This document shows, one piece after another, positions 52,058 through 62,178 of a stretch of 64,000 nt of DNA. Made by a program: the position numbers and the translations under genes. This DNA comes from Dichetophora obliterata (taxonomy: Eukaryota; Arthropoda; Insecta; Diptera; Sciomyzidae), in NCBI GenBank assembly GCA_963920525.1, contig OY986440.1, positions 620,001 to 684,000 on the forward strand. Reading direction: 5' to 3'. The notes beneath the pieces were generated by a model. It saw nothing but the letters and a program-made list of their open reading frames with translations. It was not told where the DNA came from and made no database searches. Positions within the stretch are counted from its first letter, which is position 1. Each line of letters begins with the position of its first letter.

Positions 52058-53283
52058 TCATATGACATAGCATTTATTTGCAAAAATTCTTCCAGCTAAG
52101 CGCAAAAATTATTTTACTGTTTTTGTCATCAAAACAACAAGGGTACCCCCTTTGATTTTTTTCGCGAAATTTATTTTTTCCAAAATGTTGTTTTTATATT
52201 TTTTAAAAAAAATTCAAGTCTCAAAAATAATTTATGTGAAAAAATTAACCCAATATCTCTTTCCAATCAAAAGTTATGGCTAAAAATCTATTTTTTCATA
52301 CAACTGACTATCTATAGTAATAAAACTCATTTTCTGTTTGTTTGTTTGTTTGTTTGGCCTTTATACAAATCTAAACGGCTCAATGGATTTGTCTCAAACT
52401 AGGTATACATATTAAGTACATCCCAACTTAAAATGTTACATACTTAGTTTTTGCCACGCCCCCTCTGAAATTTTTCAACTAACGGTAATTTCGTTATTAT
52501 AAAACTTTTTACTATCGGAGATTTTTTTGTATATAATTTTAAAAAATTTTTGTTACTTTGACATCAAAAACATTCACATATCTTCAAAATTGGAGAAATT
52601 TTCAGTATAACGACTTTTTCATAAAACATCGTTGCCTAAGAACGAGAAAAAAACGACATGAAAATCAAAGTTTGGTCTTTCGATGCAAATATCTCCGCTG
52701 TCCATTAATATATTTCATTCAAATTTTTTTTGTTTAAAAGTTCAATAAAATCACTTCACAAAAATAGGTTGAACTGTACCGTTAAGTCAGTGTATATATG
52801 TTTCATGATTATGTCAAAAAAGGTCCAAAATATTGACTTTTTACTCAAAAAATGACTCAAAAATTGTTGTTGTTGTAAAAACGAAACCAATTAAAAATTG
52901 CACATCTGGCTACCTTTCATATGACATAGCATTTACTTGCAAAAATTCTTCCAGCTAAGCGCAAAAATTATTTTACTGTTTTTGTCATCAAAACAACAAG
53001 GGTACCCCCTTTGATTTTTTTCGCGAAATTTATTTTTTCCAAAATGTTGTTTTTATATTTTTTACAAAAAAGTCAAGTCTCAAAAATAATTTATGTGAAA
53101 AAATTAATGGCTAAAAATCTATTTTTCATACCAGACTATTAATAAAACTTAGTTTTGTGTTAAAATTCTCTATATAGTTTGAACGTCCCCATATATCTCT
53201 AAGAATGCAGTTGTGTGTCTAAAGTAATTACGAACATTTTGGATTATACAAAATTTTCTTTATAGTGATCATCTACTTATATT
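52058..53283 (+). repeat. D' partial copy and headed unit
   Basis: D' 52058-52310 followed by H 52311-53283 (973 bp), which carries gtatataatttt and cgaaaccaatt, both shared with the headed unit at 53847. Confidence 0.87.
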
Positions 53284-53846
53284 TAATTTAACGACTTTTT
53301 CATAAAACATCGTTGCCTAAGAACGAGAAAAAAACGACATGAAAATCAAAGTTTGGTCTTTCGATGCAAATATCTCCGCTGTCCATTAATATATTTCATT
53401 CAAATTTTTTTTGTTCAAAAGTTCAATAAAATGACTTCACAAAAATAGGTTGAACTGTACCGTTAAGTCAGTGTATATATGTTTCATGATTATGTCAAAA
53501 AAGGTCCAAAATATTGACTTTTTACTCAAAAAATGACTCAAAAATTGTTGTTGTTGTAAAAACGAAATCAAATAAAAATTGCACATCTGGCTACCTTTCA
53601 TATGACATAGCATTTACTTGCAAAAATTCTTCCAGCTAAGCGCAAAAATTATTTTACTGTTTTTGTCATCAAAACAACAAGGGTACCCCCTTTGATTTTT
53701 TTCGCGAAATTTATTTTTTCCAAAATGTTGTTTTTATATTTTTTACAAAAAAGTCAAGTCTCAAAAATAATTTATGTGAAAAAATTAATGGCTAAAAATC
53801 TATTTTTCATACCAGACTATTAATAAAACTTAGTTTTGTGTTAAAA
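53284..53846 (+). repeat. Monomer fragment truncated at both ends
   Basis: It opens with taatttaacgac directly after a body end (cttatatt), missing the first part of the monomer. It stops inside ttaaaa just before a TC head at 53847. It keeps about 560 bp of mid-unit sequence, with its own changes (aaaatGactt, tcaaAtaaaaa). Confidence 0.85.
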
Positions 53847-56582
53847 TCTATAGTAATAAAACTCATTTTCTGTTTGTTTGTTTGTTTGGCCTTTATACAA
53901 ATCTAAACGGCTCAATGGATTTGTCTCAAACTAGGTATACATATTAAGTTCATCCCAACTTAAAATGTTACATACTTAGTTTTTGCCACGCCCCCTCTGA
54001 AATTTTTCAACTAACGGTAATTTCGTTATTATAAAACTTTTTACTATCGGAGATTTTTTTGTATATAATTTTAAAAAATTTTTGTTACTTTGACATCAAA
54101 AACATTCACATATCTTCAAAATTGGAGAAATTTTCAGTATAACGACTTTTTCATAAAACATCGTTGCCTAAGAACGAGAAAAAAACGACATGAAAATCAA
54201 AGTTTGGTCTTTCGATGCAAATATCTCCGCTGTCCATTAATATATTTCATTCAAATTTTTTTTGTTCAAAAGTTCAATAAAATCACTTCACGAAAATAGG
54301 TTGAACTGTACCGTTAAGTCAGTGTATATATGTTTCATGATTATGTCAAAAAAGGTCCAAAATATTGACTTTTTACTCAAAAAATGACTCAAAAATTGTT
54401 GTTGTTGTAAAAACGAAACCAATTAAAAATTGCACATCTGGCTACCTTTCATATGACATAGCATTTACTTGCAAAAATTCTTCCAGCTAAGCGCAAAAAT
54501 TATTTTACTGTTTTTGTCATCAAAACAACAAGGGTACCCCCTTTGATTTTTTTCGCGAAATTTATTTTTTCCAAAGTGTTGTTTTTATATTTTTTACAAA
54601 AAAGTCAAGTCTCAAAAATAATTTATGTGAAAAAATTAATGGCTAAAAATCTATTTTTCATACCAGACTATTAATAAAACTTAGTTTTGTGTTAAAATTC
54701 TCTATATAGTTTGAACGTCCCCATATATCTCTAAGAATGCAGTTGTGTGTCTAAAGTAATTACGAACATTTTGGATTATACAAAATTTTCTTTATAGTGA
54801 TCATCTACTTATATTCATCTACTTATATTAAGTACATCCCAACTTAAAATGTTACATACTTAGTTTTTGCCACGCCCCCTCTGAAATTTTTCAACTAACG
54901 GTAATTTCGTTATTATAAAACTTTTTAGTATCGGAGATTTTTTTGTATTTAATTTTAAAAAATTTTTGTTATTTTGACATCAAAAACATTCACATATCTT
55001 CAAAATTGGAGAAATTTTCAGTATAACGACTTTTTCATAAAACATCGTTGCCTAAGAACGAGAAAAAAACGACATGAAAATCAAAGTTTGGTCTTTCGAT
55101 GCAAATATCTCCGCTGTCCATTAATATATTTCATTCAAATTTTTTTTGTTCAAAAGTTCAATAAAATCACTTCACAAAAATAGGTTGAACTGTACCGTTA
55201 AGTCAGTGTATATATGTTTCATGATTATGTCAAAAAAGGTCCAAAATATTGACTTTTTACTCAAAAAATGACTCAAAAATTGTTGTTGTTGTAAAAACGA
55301 AATCAATTAAAAATTGCACATCTGGCTACCTTTCATATGACATAGCATTTACTTGCAAAAATTCTTCCAGCTAAGCGCAAAAATTATTTTACTGTTTTTG
55401 TCATCAAAACAACAAGGGTACCCCCTTTGATTTTTTTCGCGAAATTTATTTTTTCCAAAGTGTTGTTTTTATATTTTTTACAAAAAAGTCAAGTCTCAAA
55501 AATAATTTATGTGAAAAAATTAATGGCTAAAAATCTATTTTTCATACCAGACTATTAATAAAACTTAGTTTTGTGTTAAAATTCTCTATATAGTTTGAAC
55601 GTCCCCATATATCTCTAAGAATGCAGTTGTGTGTCTAAAGTAATTACGAACATTTTGGATTATACAAAATTTTCTTAATAGTGATCATCTACTTATATTC
55701 ATCTACTTATATTAAGTACATCCCAACTTAAAATGTTACATACTTAGTTTTTGCCACGCCCCCTCTGAAATTTTTCAACTAACGGTAATTTCGTTATTAT
55801 AAAACTTTTTAGTATCGGAGATTTTTTTGTATTTAATTTTAAAAAATTTTTGTTATTTTGACATCAAAAACATTCACATATCTTCAAAGTTGGAGAAATT
55901 TTCAGTATAACGACTTTTGCATAAAACATCGTTGCCTAAGAACGAGAAAAAACGACATGAAAATCAAAGTTTGGTCTTTCGATGCAAATATCTCCGCTGT
56001 CCATTAATATATTTCATTCAAATTTTTTTTGTTCAAAAGTTCAATAAAATCACTTCACAAAAATAGGTTGAACTGTACCGTTAAGTCAGTGTATATATGT
56101 TTCATGATTATGTCAAAAAAGGTCCAAAATATTGACTTTTTACTCAAAAAATGACTCAAAAATTGTTGTTGTTGTAAAAACGAAATCAATTAAAAATTGC
56201 ACATCTGGCTACCTTTCATATGACATAGCATTTACTTGCAAAAATTCTTCCAGCTAAGCGCAAAAATTATTTTACTGTTTTTGTCATCAAAACAACAAGG
56301 GTACCCCCTTTGATTTTTTTCGCGAAATTTATTTTTTCCAAAATGTTGTTTTTATATTTTTTACAAAAAAGTCAAGTCTCAAAAATAATTTATGTGAAAA
56401 AATTAATGGCTAAAAATCTATTTTTCATACCAGACTATTAATAAAACTTAGTTTTGTGTTAAAATTCTCTATATAGTTTGAACGTCCCCATATATCTCTA
56501 AGAATGCAGTTGTGTGTCTAAAGTAATTACGAACATTTTGGATTATACAAAATTTTCTTTATAGTGATCATCTACTTATATT
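53847..56582 (+). repeat. Headed unit and two headless monomers
   Basis: H 53847-54815 (969 bp), A 54816-55699, A 55700-56582 (883 bp). The last carries the caaagttgg / cttttgcataaa / short A-run variants found just before every mariner-bearing monomer. Confidence 0.88.
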
Positions 56583-56714
56583 CATCTACTTATATTAAGT
56601 ACATCCCAACTTAAAATGTTACATACTTAGTTTTTGCCACGCCCCCTCTGAAATTTTTCAACTAACGGTAATTTCGTTATTATAAAACTTTTTACTATCG
56701 GAGATTTTTTTGTA

Positions 56715-56744
56715 TTGGGGGTTGGAATTAGTTTTAAAGGTTTT
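56715..56744 (+). repeat. Mariner copy 2 left terminal inverted repeat
   Basis: Begins ttgggggttggaatta; partner at 57972-58001 with one mismatch. Confidence 0.95.
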
Positions 56745-56887
56745 CTAAGAGATGGCGTAACTATCAATAGATCGCATCGGGCACACCTGTGACTATATTC
56801 ATTTCAAAGCACATTGTCTAAGCTTCATTTTTTAGTATGTGTCATTCCACTGAAGTGTAAACAACATATTTTTTTTTCTCTGTGAAC

Positions 56888-57925
56888 ATGTCGACTTTCG
56901 TTCCAGCAAAACGCAATTTGCGGAAAGGTTTACTTTTGTGCTTCCATTTGAAGAAAAAAGCGGTTGAAGCACAACGCACGCTTACTGAGGCTTACGGGGA
57001 CTATGCTCCATCGATTTCTACTTGTGAGTACTGGTTCCGTCGGTTTAAAAGTGGTGATTTTGATACGGAAGACAAAGAGCGTCCGGGCCAGCCGAAAAAG
57101 TTTGAAGATGAGGAATTGGAGGCTTTTCTCGATGAAGACCCGTGTCAAACCCTTCAAGAATTGTCAGGATCATTGGGAGTCGACTTATCAACGGTCGGCA
57201 AACGCTTGAAGGCCATGGGAATGATTCAAAAGCAAGGAAATTGGGTGCCGTACCAGTTGAAGCCGAGAGACGTTGAACGGCGATTTTGCATGTGCGAACA
57301 ACTGCTTCAACGGCATAAAAGGAAGAGTTTTTTGCATCGTATTGTCACTGGCGATGAAAAGTGGATCCATTACGATAATCCTAAGCGAAAAAAATCGTGG
57401 GGACCACCCGGCCATGCATCAACATCGAGGGCCAAGCCGAATATTCATGGCGCCAAGCTTATGCTGTGTATTTGGTGGGATCAGAAGGGTGTCGTGTACT
57501 ATGAGCTGCTAAAACCTAACGAATCCATCACTGGGGAACGCTACCAACAACAATTGATGCAATTGAGCCGAGCATTAAAGGTTAAACGGCCGGAATATGC
57601 CAAAAGACACGACAAAGTGGTTTTTCAACATGACAACGCACGGCCACATGTTGCAAGAACCGTCAAGGAAACGTTGGAGGCGCTGAATTGGGATGTGCTA
57701 CCCCACCCGCCTTATAGCCCAGACATAGCCCCTTCCGACTACCACCTATTCAGATCGATGACGCATGGCTTGGCTGAGCAGCGCTTCACTTCTTACGAGG
57801 ATACCAAAAAATGGGTCGATTGGTGGATTGCCTCAAAAGACGAATCGTTCTTCCGGCGCGGAATCCATATGCTGCCAGAAAGATGGGAAAATGTTGTAGC
57901 TAACGATGGACAATACTTTGAATAA
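56888..57925 (+). CDS. Mariner transposase (DD34D), copy 2
   Basis: An intact 345-residue transposase whose deduced protein matches copy 1 at every residue. It has the same ATG choice (56888), the WVPYQL linker at 119-124, and the triad D156/D249/D284. Since the coding region is unchanged between copies 35.7 kb apart, the duplication must be recent or kept uniform by exchange within the array. Neighbours are only satellite sequence, so expression would depend on the element's own short leader or on read-through transcription of the array. Confidence 0.97.
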   Translation: MSTFVPAKRNLRKGLLLCFHLKKKAVEAQRTLTEAYGDYAPSISTCEYWFRRFKSGDFDTEDKERPGQPKKFEDEELEAFLDEDPCQTLQELSGSLGVDLSTVGKRLKAMGMIQKQGNWVPYQLKPRDVERRFCMCEQLLQRHKRKSFLHRIVTGDEKWIHYDNPKRKKSWGPPGHASTSRAKPNIHGAKLMLCIWWDQKGVVYYELLKPNESITGERYQQQLMQLSRALKVKRPEYAKRHDKVVFQHDNARPHVARTVKETLEALNWDVLPHPPYSPDIAPSDYHLFRSMTHGLAEQRFTSYEDTKKWVDWWIASKDESFFRRGIHMLPERWENVVANDGQYFE

Positions 57926-57948
57926 TATACATTGTACCGTTGTTTCTA

Positions 57949-57954
57949 AATAAA
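57949..57954 (+). promoter_or_regulatory. Polyadenylation signal, mariner copy 2
   Basis: AATAAA shortly after the transposase stop codon. Confidence 0.7.
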
Positions 57955-57971
57955 TGCTCAAAAACCGAAAA

Positions 57972-58001
57972 AAAACCTTTAAAATTAATTCCAACCCCCA
58001 A
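57972..58001 (-). repeat. Mariner copy 2 right terminal inverted repeat
   Basis: Ends ttccaacccccaa, then TA. Confidence 0.95.
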
Positions 58002-58755
58002 TATTTAATTTTAAAAAATTTTTGTTATTTTGACATCAAAAACATTCACATATCTTCAAAATTGGAGAAATTTTCAGTATAACGACTTTTTCATAAAACA
58101 TCGTTGCCTAAGAACGAGAAAAAAACGACATGAAAATCAAAGTTTGGTCTTTCGATGCAAATATCTCCGCTGTCCATTAATATATTTCATTCAAATTTTT
58201 TTTGTTCAAAAGTTCAATAAAATCACTTCACAAAAATAGGTTGAACTGTACCGTTAAGTCAGTGTATATATGTTTCATGATTATGTCAAAAAAGGTCCAA
58301 AATATTGACTTTTTACTCAAAAAATGACTCAAAAATTGTTGTTGTTGTAAAAACGAAATCAATTAAAAATTGCACATCTGGCTACCTTTCATATGACATA
58401 GCATTTACTTGCAAAAATTCTTCCAGCTAAGCGCAAAAATTATTTTACTGTTTTTGTCATCAAAACAACAAGGGTACCCCCTTTGATTTTTTTCGCGAAA
58501 TTTATTTTTTCCAAAGTGTTGTTTTTATATTTTTTACAAAAAAGTCAAGTCTCAAAAATAATTTATGTGAAAAAATTAATGGCTAAAAATCTATTTTTCA
58601 TACCAGACTATTAATAAAACTTAGTTTTGTGTTAAAATTCTCTATATAGTTTGAACGTCCCCATATATCTCTAAGAATGCAGTTGTGTGTCTAAAGTAAT
58701 TACGAACATTTTGGATTATACAAAATTTTCTTTATAGTGATCATCTACTTATATT

Positions 58756-60005
58756 CATCTACTTATATTAAGTACATCCCAACTTAAAATGTTACATACT
58801 TAGTTTTTGCCACGCCCCCTCTGAAATTTTTCAACTAACGGTAATTTCGTTATTATAAAACTTTTTAGTATCGGAGATTTTTTTGTATTTAATTGTAAAA
58901 AATTTTTGTTATTTTGACATCAAAAACATTCACATATCTTCAAAGTTGGAGAAATTTTCAGTATAACGACTTTTGCATAAAACATCGTTGCCTAAGAACG
59001 AGAAAAAACGACATGAAAATCAAAGTTTGGTCTTTCGATGCAAATATCTCCGCTGTCCATTAATATATTTCATTCAAATTTTTTTTGTTCAAAAGTTCAA
59101 TAAAATCACTTCACAAAAATAGGTTGAACTGTACCGTTAAGTCAGTGTATATATGTTTCATGATTATGTCAAAAAAGGTCCAAAATATTGACTTTTTACT
59201 CAAAAAATGACTCAAAAATTGTTGTTGTTGTAAAAACGAAATCAATTAAAAATTGCACATCTGGCTACCTTTCATATGACATAGCATTTACTTGCAAAAA
59301 TTCTTCCAGCTAAGCGCAAAAATTATTTTACTGTTTTTGTCATCAAAACAACAAGGGTACCCCCTTTGATTTTTTTCGCGAAATTTATTTTTTCCAAAAT
59401 GTTGTTTTTATATTTTTTACAAAAAAGTCAAGTCTCAAAAATAATTTATGTGAAAAAATTTATGGCTAAAAATCTATTTTTCATACCAGACTATTAATAA
59501 AACTTAGTTTTGTGTTAAAATTCTCTATATAGTTTGAACGTCCCCATATATCTCTAAGAATGCAGTTGTGTGTCTAAAGTAATTACGAACATTTTGGATT
59601 ATACAAAATTTTCTTTATAGTGATCATCTTCTTATATTTCATATGACATAGCATTTATTTGCAAAAATTCTTCCAGCTAAGCGCAAAAATTATTTTACTG
59701 TTTTTGTCATCAAAACAACAAGGGTACCCCCTTTGATTTTTTTCGCGAAATTTATTTTTTCCAAAATGTTGTTTTTATATTTTTTACAAAAAAGTCAAGT
59801 CTCAAAAATAATTTATGTGAAAAAATTAATGGCTAAAAATCTATTTTTCATACCAGACTATTAATAAAACTTAGTTTTGTGTTAAAATTCTCTATATAGT
59901 TTGAACGTCCCCATATATCTCTAAGAATGCAGTTGTGTGTCTAAAGTAATTACGAACATTTTGGATTATACAAAATTTTCTTTATAGTGATCATCTACTT
60001 ATATT
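58756..60005 (+). repeat. Headless monomer (883 bp) plus 367-bp partial copy
   Basis: A 58756-59638 and D 59639-60005. This pair matches 19665-20914 in length and in marker bases (caaagttgg, cttttgcataaa, aaaatttatggc), so the contexts of mariner copies 1 and 3 are duplicates. Confidence 0.9.
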
Positions 60006-60137
60006 CATCTACTTATATTAAGTACATCCCAACTTAAAATGTTACATACTTAGTTTTTGCCACGCCCCCTCTGAAATTTTTCAACTAACGGTAATTTCGT
60101 TATTATAAAACTTTTTACTATCGGAGATTTTTTTGTA

Positions 60138-60167
60138 TTGGGGGTTGGAATTAGTTTTAAAGGTTTT
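60138..60167 (+). repeat. Mariner copy 3 left terminal inverted repeat
   Basis: Begins ttgggggttggaatta; partner at 61395-61424 with one mismatch. Confidence 0.95.
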
Positions 60168-60310
60168 CTAAGAGATGGCGTAACTATCAATAGATCGCAT
60201 CGGGCACACCTGTGACTATATTCAGTTCAAAGCACATTGTCTAAGCTTCATTTTTTAGTATGTGTCATTCCACTGAAGTGTAAACAACATATATTTTTTT
60301 CTCTGTGAAC

Positions 60311-61348
60311 ATGTCGACTTTCGTTCCAGCAAAACGCAATTTGCGGAAAGGTTTACTTTTGTGCTTCCATTTGAAGAAAAAAGCGGTTGAAGCACAACGC
60401 ACGCTTACTGAGGCTTACGGGGACTATGCTCCATCGATTTCTACTTGTGAGTACTGGTTCCGTCGGTTTAAAAGTGGTGATTTTGATACGGAAGACAAAG
60501 AGCGTCCGGGCCAGCCGAAAAAGTTTGAAGATGAGGAATTGGAGGCTTTTCTCGATGAAGACCCGTGTCAAACCCTTCAAGAATTGTCAGGATCATTGGG
60601 AGTCGACTTATCAACGGTCGGCAAACGCTTGAAGGCCATGGGAATGATTCAAAAGCAAGGAAATTGGGTGCCGTACCAGTTGAAGCCGAGAGACGTTGAA
60701 CGGCGATTTTGCATGTGCGAACAACTGCTTCAACGGCATAAAAGGAAGAGTTTTTTGCATCGTATTGTCACTGGCGATGAAAAGTGGATCCATTACGATA
60801 ATCCTAAGCAAAAAAAATCGTGGGGACCACCCGGCCATGCATCAACATCGAGGGCCAAGCCGAATATTCATGGCGCCAAGCTTATGCTGTGTATTTGGTG
60901 GGATCAGAAGGGTGTCGTGTACTATGAGCTGCTAAAACCTAACGAATCCATCACTGGGGAACGCTACCAACAACAATTGATGCAATTGAGCCGAGCATTA
61001 AAGGTTAAACGGCCGGAATATGCCAAAAGACACGACAAAGTGGTTTTTCAACATGACAACGCACGGCCACATGTTGCAAGAACCGTCAAGGAAACGTTGG
61101 AGGCGCTGAATTGGGGTGTGCTACCCCACCCGCCTTATAGCCCAGACATAGCCCCTTCCGACTACCACCTATTCAGATCGATGACGCATGGCTTGGCTGA
61201 GCAGCGCTTCACTTCTTACGAGGATACCAAAAAATGGGTCGATTGGTGGATTGCCTCAAAAGACGAATCGTTCTTCCGGCGCGGAATCCATATGCTGCCA
61301 GAAAGATGGGAAAATGTTGTAGCTAACGATGGACAATACTTTGAATAA
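60311..61348 (+). CDS. Mariner transposase (DD34D), copy 3, two substitutions
   Basis: An uninterrupted 345-residue transposase with the DNA-binding region, the WVPYQL linker and the D156/D249/D284 triad intact. It differs from copies 1 and 2 at R167Q (codon 60809-60811, CGA to CAA, in the NPKRKKSW stretch just after the first catalytic aspartate) and at D269G (codon 61115-61117, in NWDVLP between the second and third catalytic aspartates). The basic cluster around 166-169 is common in mariners, so R167Q may weaken activity; this is inference. Mos1, as I recall it, has a glutamate at position 269, so an acidic residue may be preferred there. Confidence 0.96.
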   Translation: MSTFVPAKRNLRKGLLLCFHLKKKAVEAQRTLTEAYGDYAPSISTCEYWFRRFKSGDFDTEDKERPGQPKKFEDEELEAFLDEDPCQTLQELSGSLGVDLSTVGKRLKAMGMIQKQGNWVPYQLKPRDVERRFCMCEQLLQRHKRKSFLHRIVTGDEKWIHYDNPKQKKSWGPPGHASTSRAKPNIHGAKLMLCIWWDQKGVVYYELLKPNESITGERYQQQLMQLSRALKVKRPEYAKRHDKVVFQHDNARPHVARTVKETLEALNWGVLPHPPYSPDIAPSDYHLFRSMTHGLAEQRFTSYEDTKKWVDWWIASKDESFFRRGIHMLPERWENVVANDGQYFE

Positions 61349-61371
61349 TATACATTGTACCGTTGTTTCTA

Positions 61372-61377
61372 AATAAA
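61372..61377 (+). promoter_or_regulatory. Polyadenylation signal, mariner copy 3
   Basis: AATAAA shortly after the transposase stop codon. Confidence 0.7.
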
Positions 61378-61394
61378 TGCTCAAAAACCGAAAA

Positions 61395-61424
61395 AAAACC
61401 TTTAAAATTAATTCCAACCCCCAA
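61395..61424 (-). repeat. Mariner copy 3 right terminal inverted repeat
   Basis: Ends ttccaacccccaa, then TA. Confidence 0.95.
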
Positions 61425-62178
61425 TATTTAATTTTAAAAAATTTTTGTTATTTTGACATCAAAAACATTCACATATCTTCAAAATTGGAGAAATTTTCAG
61501 TATAACGACTTTTTCATAAAACATCGTTGCCTAAGAACGAGAAAAAAGCGACATGAAAATCAAAGTTTGGTCTTTCGATGCAAATATCTCCGCTGTCCAT
61601 TAATATATTTCATTCAAATTTTTTTTGTTCAAAAGTTCAATAAAATCACTTCACAAAAATAGGTTGAACTGTACCGTTAAGTCAGTGTATATATGTTTTA
61701 TGATTATGTCAAAAAAGGTCCAAAATATTGACTTTTTACTCAAAAAATGACTCAAAAATTGTTGTTGTTGTAAAAACGAAATCAATTAAAAATTGCACAT
61801 CTGGCTACCTTTCATATGACATAGCATTTACTTGCAAAAATTCTTCCAGCTAAGCGCAAAAATTATTTTACTGTTTTTGTCATCAAAACAACAAGGGTAC
61901 CCCCTTTGATTTTTTTCGCGAAATTTATTTTTTCCAAAGTGTTGTTTTTATATTTTTTACAAAAAAGTCAAGTCTCAAAAATAATTTATGTGAAAAAATT
62001 AATGGCTAAAAATCTATTTTTCATACCAGACTATTAATAAAACTTAGTTTTGTGTTAAAATTCTCTATATAGTTTGAACGTCCCCATATATCTCTAAGAA
62101 TGCAGTTGTGTGTCTAAAGTAATTACGAACATTTTGGATTATACAAAATTTTCTTTATAGTGATCATCTACTTATATT

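Larger units (their letters stand above)
56715..58001 (+). mobile_element. Full-length mariner element, copy 2
   Basis: A 1287-bp element with TA at 56713-56714 and 58002-58003. I found one base difference from copy 1 in the whole element (A to T at 56870, in the leader). It sits at the same TA of the same monomer variant as copies 1 and 3, so it is probably a product of array duplication, not a separate transposition. Confidence 0.97.
56583..58755 (+). repeat. Monomer split by mariner copy 2
   Basis: An 884-bp monomer interrupted at its gTAtttaatt site. Left of the element it reads tttttactatcgg, as in the other two mariner-bearing monomers; most monomers have tagtatcgg. Confidence 0.9.
60138..61424 (+). 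mobile_element. Full-length mariner element, copy 3
   Basis: A 1287-bp element with TA at 60136-60137 and 61425-61426. I found three differences from copy 1: T to G at 60225 in the leader and two missense changes in the transposase gene. Its left flank, including the preceding monomer and the 367-bp partial copy, is the same as that of copy 1. Confidence 0.97.
60006..62178 (+). repeat. Monomer split by mariner copy 3
   Basis: An 884-bp monomer holding the third mariner at its gTAtttaatt site. Right of the element the A-run reads gaaaaaaGcgac and the later tract atgttttatg, differing slightly from copies 1 and 2. Confidence 0.9.

Noticed and set aside
21262..60935. Short frames on both strands inside the three transposase genes
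   Set aside because: They overlap a recognised gene in other frames, repeat identically in all copies, and have no features of their own.
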